Positions 39,470 to 43,274 of a DNA stretch of 43,274 nucleotides are shown piece by piece. How positions within the stretch are numbered: position 1 is the stretch's first letter; the number at the start of each line of letters is the position of its first letter. Origin of the DNA: a bacterium (lineage in GTDB: Bacteria > Patescibacteriota > Saccharimonadia > Saccharimonadales > JAUPVS01); assembly GCA_029780855.1 (NCBI GenBank), contig JAKOXV010000024.1, positions 1 to 43,274 of the forward strand. Reading direction: 5' to 3'. The notes below the pieces were generated by a model that saw only the letters and a list, made by a program, of their open reading frames with translations, was not told the DNA's origin and made no database searches. The translations under genes and the position numbers were made by a program.

Positions 39470-39518
39470 GGCTACAGCTACCACCGGTAAGGGAACAGTA
39501 CCAGTAATAGCTATAGCC
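39470..39518 (-). promoter_or_regulatory. 5' leader hairpin (20 bp including G-U pairs, 9-nt loop)
   Basis: Minus strand GGCTATAGCTATTACTGGTA-CTGTTCCCT-TACCGGTGGTAGCTGTAGCC. Confidence 0.8.
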
Positions 39519-39577
39519 AACACACTCATCTGCCAAGGTGCGTTTGAGAGCTTAAAACTCAATCAAACTTGAACTTT

Positions 39578-39606
39578 ATTATACTTTATTTTTTAGTATT
39601 AGTCAA
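39578..39606 (-). promoter_or_regulatory. Sigma-70-like promoter for the 39096-39440 gene
   Basis: Minus strand TTGACT-N17-TATAAT. Confidence 0.8.
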
Positions 39607-39626
39607 GCAATTCATAAGCGGTATAG

Positions 39627-39854
39627 CTACGCTTGAGCCTCAAAACGCTGGACTGCATCGGTGACATCTTTAGCTAATCGGTCTATCTTTTGTTCTAGCA
39701 GTTCAATCTCATCTTCTACATGGGCTAGCTTGGCGAGCGACGTCGCGGTCATACTCTTCAGCTTCTCGGCTTGGGCATTGGCGTCGTTAAGCCGAGCTTC
39801 GCTTTCATAAGGATCCCAAAAACTAAATTGTTCTTCATCAAAATTATCTGTCAT
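39627..39854 (-). CDS. Small coiled-coil protein (75 aa)
   Basis: MTDNFDEEQFSFWDPYESEARLNDANAQAEKLKSMTATSLAKLAHVEDEIELLEQKIDRLAKDVTDAVQRFEAQA; AAAGG SD just upstream. Confidence 0.75.
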   Translation of the reverse strand: MTDNFDEEQFSFWDPYESEARLNDANAQAEKLKSMTATSLAKLAHVEDEIELLEQKIDRLAKDVTDAVQRFEAQA

Positions 39855-39857
39855 TTT

Positions 39858-39915
39858 TGCTACCTTTCGTCCTTTTGGACTCATCAGCGTAAGCACACAC
39901 TTACGGAGGATAGCA
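39858..39915 (-). ncRNA. Type III hammerhead ribozyme
   Basis: Minus strand UGCUAUCCUC|CGUAAG-UGUGUG-CUUACG-CUGAUGA-GUCC-AAAA-GGAC-GAAA-GGUAGCA: complete CUGAUGA/GAAA core, stem I 6 bp, stem II 4 bp, stem III 8 bp with one bulged U, NUH site CUC. Confidence 0.87.
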
Positions 39916-40022
39916 CGGAGTGGTTGATTCAGAAGAGGGAAGAGTCTTACGCTGGAGGCGTAATGCTCGATTCCATTCTGAACCAACACACTCACGTGAC
40001 CTGAAATTCAGGATTTGTGAAC
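39913..40022 (-). repeat. Direct repeat/structured element, copy 1 (93 bp identical core 39913-40005)
   Basis: Core identical to 43158-43250; folds as a long hairpin on the minus strand; flank AAATCCTG/CAGG conserved. Confidence 0.95.
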
Positions 40023-40046
40023 GGATGTTCCGTTCAGGAGGGAAGG

Positions 40047-40295
40047 TCAGCCGTTGGCGACCTTCCCGGCGACGACGACGACGGCACCCGGCTCGAGCTG
40101 GTCGTCGGGCTCGATCTGGCGGCCGTTGGCCGTGATGGCCTTGCCGCCGGAGATGTCCACCCCCGCCTTGTCCAGGTACCCACCGGCGGTGAGCCCCGGC
40201 TCGTAGTCGAGGGTCTGGCTGTCACCGCCGAACTCGGCGATCCGAACCGTCCCGGCCGGGACGACCTCGTCCGGCGTCAACACGTCTGCTGCCAT
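40047..40295 (-). CDS. Beta-grasp ubiquitin-like/ThiS-MoaD-like protein ending in Gly
   Basis: 82 aa; VRIAEFGGDSQTLDYEPGLTAGGYLDKAGVDISGGKAITANGRQIEPDDQLEPGAVVVVAGKVANG*; AGAAGGAG SD; next to E1 and JAMM genes. Confidence 0.82.
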   Translation of the reverse strand: MAADVLTPDEVVPAGTVRIAEFGGDSQTLDYEPGLTAGGYLDKAGVDISGGKAITANGRQIEPDDQLEPGAVVVVAGKVANG

Positions 40296-40308
40296 GATGC
40301 ACTCCTTC

Positions 40309-40965
40309 TCACGTTGTTGAGAACTGCATGGTCTTGAGGTCCGACATGATGTTGCTTCGGTACGACTCCTTTCTAATGAAGAGGGTGAGCTGCGCCACCA
40401 TCAGTCCCGCGAGGGTGGTGGGTGGATGAATCACCGTCCGGGCTGCACAAGGCAGCTCGGCCGCTTCCTCATCCGGGAAGAGCCACTGCTCGTACTCCGC
40501 CTGGGCATCGAAGTCCGACGGATTGAGTGACAGTAGCTGGAACTGCTCGCCACCGATGCGACCGTCCATGAAGAACGGCACCAGTGGGTTGAACTTCACC
40601 GCCTGCCAGATGCCCATACGGCTGGCCATGGAATCCACACCGGCGATCACCACACCACTGAGTTCTGACGTCGAGGTGACGTGCTCCTCGTGGATGGTGA
40701 CCTCACAGGTGGAACCCTGGCGCTCGACAAAATCCATGGCCGCTTTGGCCTTGGACATGCCGATGTCGTCGGGACGGTAGATGAGCTGGGCCGGGATGTT
40801 GTGCGGCTCCACCTCATCACTGTCCCAGAGCACCAGATCCTTGATGCCGAGCTTCATCAGCGGCAGCAGTACGGCAGAGCCGATACCGCCCAGGCCGACG
40901 AGGTGCACCGGCCAAGCGAAGGCCTCGGGATCGAAGATCTTCAACTGATCACCGTAGTCGATCAT
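40309..40965 (-). CDS. Short E1/ThiF-like adenylating enzyme
   Basis: VHLVGLGGIGSAVLLPLMKLGIKDLVLWDSDEVEPHNIPAQLIYRPDDIGMSKA (GxGGxGS, E..N..Q); ELPCAARTVIHPP candidate catalytic Cys. Confidence 0.92.
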   Translation of the reverse strand: MIDYGDQLKIFDPEAFAWPVHLVGLGGIGSAVLLPLMKLGIKDLVLWDSDEVEPHNIPAQLIYRPDDIGMSKAKAAMDFVERQGSTCEVTIHEEHVTSTSELSGVVIAGVDSMASRMGIWQAVKFNPLVPFFMDGRIGGEQFQLLSLNPSDFDAQAEYEQWLFPDEEAAELPCAARTVIHPPTTLAGLMVAQLTLFIRKESYRSNIMSDLKTMQFSTT

Positions 40966-41585
40966 CAGTCATCACCGACCCTCAGAGCAAGCGGCTCCAG
41001 GGAACCGGCGAACAGCAGCACATCATCCTGCCTCACCGAACGGTTGGGCAGGAGCGGACGGTGCTGCTTGACCTTCCGGGCGATCTCCCGCCGGCACTCG
41101 TCCTGGATGAGGACATCCGAGGGAACCCGCACCCGCAGCTGGAGCGGCGTCCAAGCCCTGTAGGGCCTGAACATGTCCAGACGCAGATCGAACTCCCCGC
41201 GCTTGTTCAGCACCAAGCTGACCATCCAGTCCGCCTGGTAGTCCTCGATGTTCCGAAGATCCACCGAGGAGAAGTAGGCCTCCATGTTGACGTGCGAGTG
41301 CCACTGCAGGCGCAGACGACCGCTGTTGCCGCCATCCCGCTCCATCTCGAAGAGATGGCGGTGCAAGGTCTCTTCCGAGACCTCCACCGAACCGGGTCCT
41401 GCCACCTGCTCGAGGATGTAGACATCGTCGACCATGAGGTCGCCGTTGCACAGATCGAGCAGACCGAACCCGCTGATCTCCACCGGACATGCCTGCACGT
41501 AGGCCATCAACTTCTGCCACACGTGCATCGGCATGAACAGTTTCGGGGGTCTGATGAACCCCGGATCACCTGGTTGCATTGCCAT
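40965..41585 (-). CDS. JAB/JAMM (Mov34/MPN) metalloprotease
   Basis: ISGFG plus WHSHVNMEAYFSSVDL = HxHx(7)SxxD motif with upstream Glu. Confidence 0.93.
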   Translation of the reverse strand: MAMQPGDPGFIRPPKLFMPMHVWQKLMAYVQACPVEISGFGLLDLCNGDLMVDDVYILEQVAGPGSVEVSEETLHRHLFEMERDGGNSGRLRLQWHSHVNMEAYFSSVDLRNIEDYQADWMVSLVLNKRGEFDLRLDMFRPYRAWTPLQLRVRVPSDVLIQDECRREIARKVKQHRPLLPNRSVRQDDVLLFAGSLEPLALRVGDD

Positions 41586-42886
41586 TACTTGGCCTCCTTG
41601 AAGGCTAGGGGAACCCTTTCTAGGTCATCGTCGTTAACTGACTGCATGCAGTTGACCGCCACCTCAACACCTTCGAGGATTTGACCCTTCTTGATGTGCT
41701 CATCGATGATGTTGGCTCGTCTGCCGAAACAGAACGAATTACCCATGCGGTACACCGGGTAGCTGCCGCGCCAGGACGATTTGGTACCGTCCCGGAGTTC
41801 ATCAGCATGCCAGTGACCACTGGGAAGAATCCGGAGGTCGAAATCTCCAAGATCGTACGTCTTCCCCTTGTAGGGCAACCGCGGCTTCACCAAGATGCTC
41901 AGACCGTCATTGACGACCCGTACTCCTGCCACCCCCTCCAAAGTGAGGAGTCGATCAAACTCCGATACCAGTTCTTCCTGAGACGGCAAAGCCTCCTCAA
42001 TATCGATACCTTCCCGTTGTTTGATCTCGGCAGAAACTTCGTTCAGCTCGTGCTGCGCCTGGGTGAGTAGTTGCCCGTAGTGGCGGAGCTGTTGCTGGAC
42101 ATGCTCACGGCGTACGTTGAGATGGTTCAGCATATTCTGACGCGCTTCCTTCGTTACCGAGGTGCGCAACGCCAGAAAGGCATGCAGGGCAGCAACGGGA
42201 GCTTCGACAAAGCGATAGCTCCCGGCTGTTTGAGCCTGAACCGTGCCACCGTTATGTGGAGTGTCTTCTGCCGCGACTTGTCGCCGCTTGGCTCGCACCC
42301 GTACGATGCTTACCAGGTAGAACGGCCATCCAATTGGTGTTAGCAGCACAAACAGGATTGGCCAGATTCGATGCCACTCGAAGTCCATGAGGTACTCATC
42401 TTCTTCGTAAGCACAGAAGACGTACACGCCAAACACGGTAGACATGATGGCCACAATAGAACCCCACACCAGCCAGCGATATACTGACCAGAACATGGAA
42501 AATCCATCATATCCGGCCGTATCCAGCTCCACCGGTTGCCCCGTATCGCTGATTGATTTGGCCGCATCAATGATGGCACTGTCGTTGGTAGTCAGCAGCT
42601 CGTTATCATGCATGGTGAGCATTTGCCGGGCAAATGCTTTACGAGCTTCGACCTGTGCTTCTGGAGCAAGGTCTTGGCCTACGGTCGTAACCGCATCCAT
42701 GAAGTGTTGGCGATCACTGGTGGTGACATCTCGGCTGGTAGTCGCACTACTGGCCCAGAGCATGATAACCAAGGCTCCAAGAAACAGGACGAAGCCTGCC
42801 AGAGCCAACATGAACCTGATTCCTTCACCATCGTTCAAGCTGTACAGACTGAAATGTCTCCAGTCATGTCGGTTTCTGAGACGCAT
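41585..42886 (-). CDS. Membrane-anchored E2/RWD-like (UBC-fold-like) protein
   Basis: About 4 predicted TMs in two pairs, coiled coil, C-terminal YDLGDFDLRILPSGHWH...SYPVYRMGNSFCFGRRANIIDEHIKKGQILEGVEVAVNCMQSVNDDDL resembling prokaryotic E2-like patterns; TAATG overlap with JAMM gene; start at MRLRNRHDW with GAGGT SD. Confidence 0.6.
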   Translation of the reverse strand: MRLRNRHDWRHFSLYSLNDGEGIRFMLALAGFVLFLGALVIMLWASSATTSRDVTTSDRQHFMDAVTTVGQDLAPEAQVEARKAFARQMLTMHDNELLTTNDSAIIDAAKSISDTGQPVELDTAGYDGFSMFWSVYRWLVWGSIVAIMSTVFGVYVFCAYEEDEYLMDFEWHRIWPILFVLLTPIGWPFYLVSIVRVRAKRRQVAAEDTPHNGGTVQAQTAGSYRFVEAPVAALHAFLALRTSVTKEARQNMLNHLNVRREHVQQQLRHYGQLLTQAQHELNEVSAEIKQREGIDIEEALPSQEELVSEFDRLLTLEGVAGVRVVNDGLSILVKPRLPYKGKTYDLGDFDLRILPSGHWHADELRDGTKSSWRGSYPVYRMGNSFCFGRRANIIDEHIKKGQILEGVEVAVNCMQSVNDDDLERVPLAFKEAK

Positions 42887-42917
42887 GAATTGTAACCTCA
42901 CGTGTAGATGAACAGTA

Positions 42918-42971
42918 CTTTTTCTAGCGGTAAACGGGTACCGCTCGCTATCCGCTAACCGCTAGAAAAAG
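42918..42971. promoter_or_regulatory. Leader inverted repeat with alternative pairing
   Basis: CTTTTTCTAGCGGT (42918-42931)/ACCGCTAGAAAAAG (42958-42971) perfect 14-bp arms; internal TACCGCT at 42939-42945 can alternatively pair with AGCGGTA. Confidence 0.85.
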
Positions 42972-43021
42972 AGTATCCACACAACAAACAGGTTACGTCG
43001 TCGCCATATTCTTAAATTACA

Positions 43022-43041
43022 AAAGGCCATCCCTGGCCTTT
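43022..43041 (-). promoter_or_regulatory. Hairpin at predicted 5' end of the cassette transcript (attenuator or 5' stabiliser)
   Basis: Minus strand AAAGGCCA-GGGA-TGGCCTTT followed by T. Confidence 0.7.
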
Positions 43042-43049
43042 ATAACAGT

Positions 43050-43078
43050 ATTATACAATTTTAGTATGTTTTTTTCAA
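43050..43078 (-). promoter_or_regulatory. Sigma-70-like promoter for the UBL cassette
   Basis: Minus strand TTGAAA-N17-TATAAT. Confidence 0.78.
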
Positions 43079-43099
43079 TCAGTTTTTGAGCCTTCTGCC

Positions 43100-43156
43100 C
43101 ACCCGTATAGGTAACGATTCAATGCGTTTGCATTGAACGGTTGCATATAGGGGTGT
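43100..43156 (-). other. Structured hairpin between repeat copy 2 and the promoter
   Basis: Minus strand CACCC...GGGTG outer stem, TATA/TATA, inner TTCAATGC-AAAC-GCATTGAA. Confidence 0.6.
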
Positions 43157-43157
43157 T

Positions 43158-43274
43158 GCACGGAGTGGTTGATTCAGAAGAGGGAAGAGTCTTACGCTGG
43201 AGGCGTAATGCTCGATTCCATTCTGAACCAACACACTCACGTGACCTGAAGGCTAGAAGCCCAGGATTTGGAAC
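43158..43274 (-). repeat. Direct repeat/structured element, copy 2 (93 bp identical core 43158-43250), truncated by window end
   Basis: Identical to 39913-40005; similarity resumes in CAGGATTTG(T)GAAC after a variable loop. Confidence 0.95.

Noticed and set aside
39440-39540. Hammerhead-like motif CAGATGAG...GAGAAAGG in the orphan leader
   Set aside because: First core segment is CAGAUGA rather than CUGAUGA, and the hairpin does not join directly to GAAA.
40017-40337. 106-aa plus-strand ORF over the UBL gene
   Set aside because: Antisense shadow; the minus UBL frame is coupled to E1 and has an SD.
40047-41585. Simple thiamine/molybdopterin (ThiS-ThiF/MoaD-MoeB) biosynthesis locus
   Set aside because: No thi or moa genes nearby, and the presence of a JAMM protease plus an E2-like protein fits a conjugation-type cassette better; not fully excluded.
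41061-41684. 207-aa plus-strand ORF and overlapping 165-aa minus ORF 41023-41520
   Set aside because: Alternate frames of the JAMM gene created by high GC; the 206-aa minus frame carries the complete JAMM motif.
43060-43090. Second hammerhead near repeat copy 2 (AAACTGATTGAAAAAA)
   Set aside because: Lacks CUGAUGA with a stem II before GAAA; the match is part of the -35 promoter region.
39913-43250. CRISPR or IS terminal repeats
   Set aside because: Only two copies seen, 3.2 kb apart, direct orientation, no spacers, no transposase, recombinase or cas gene in between.

Overview
The window looks like a Patescibacteria/CPR contig, probably Saccharibacteria-like (inferred from gene content and style only). 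Most of it is ordinary: two MacB/FtsX-type ABC exporter loci, an MMPL transporter, a cytochrome bd (cydAB) + histidine kinase operon beside FAD-linked oxidase and NDH-2 genes, Nramp, ExoD, aldo/keto reductase, a sortase, a PEGA-domain protein, xth, NUDIX, HAD, gltX, tRNA-Ser(GGA) and tRNA-Leu(CAA). A 2047-aa surface protein (4719-10862) carries about 14 propeller-like repeats inserted inside a LamG domain. The most interesting part is about 38.9-43.3 kb on the minus strand. It holds a translationally coupled ubiquitin-like conjugation cassette: membrane-anchored E2/RWD-like protein, JAMM protease, short ThiF-type E1, and a beta-grasp UBL ending in Gly. Two direct copies of a structured ~93-bp (extended ~110-bp) repeat flank the cassette, and the contig ends inside the second copy. 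Immediately next to the first copy, in the 5' leader of a small coiled-coil gene, there is a well-formed type III hammerhead ribozyme (minus strand, 39915-39858) that contains the likely Shine-Dalgarno sequence. A compositionally similar GC-rich truncated SPFH gene (27810-28505) and a GC-rich orphan gene (39096-39440) carry near-identical strong promoters and may belong to the same system (inference). No searches or folding programs were run; all calls are from reading the sequence and the supplied translations.
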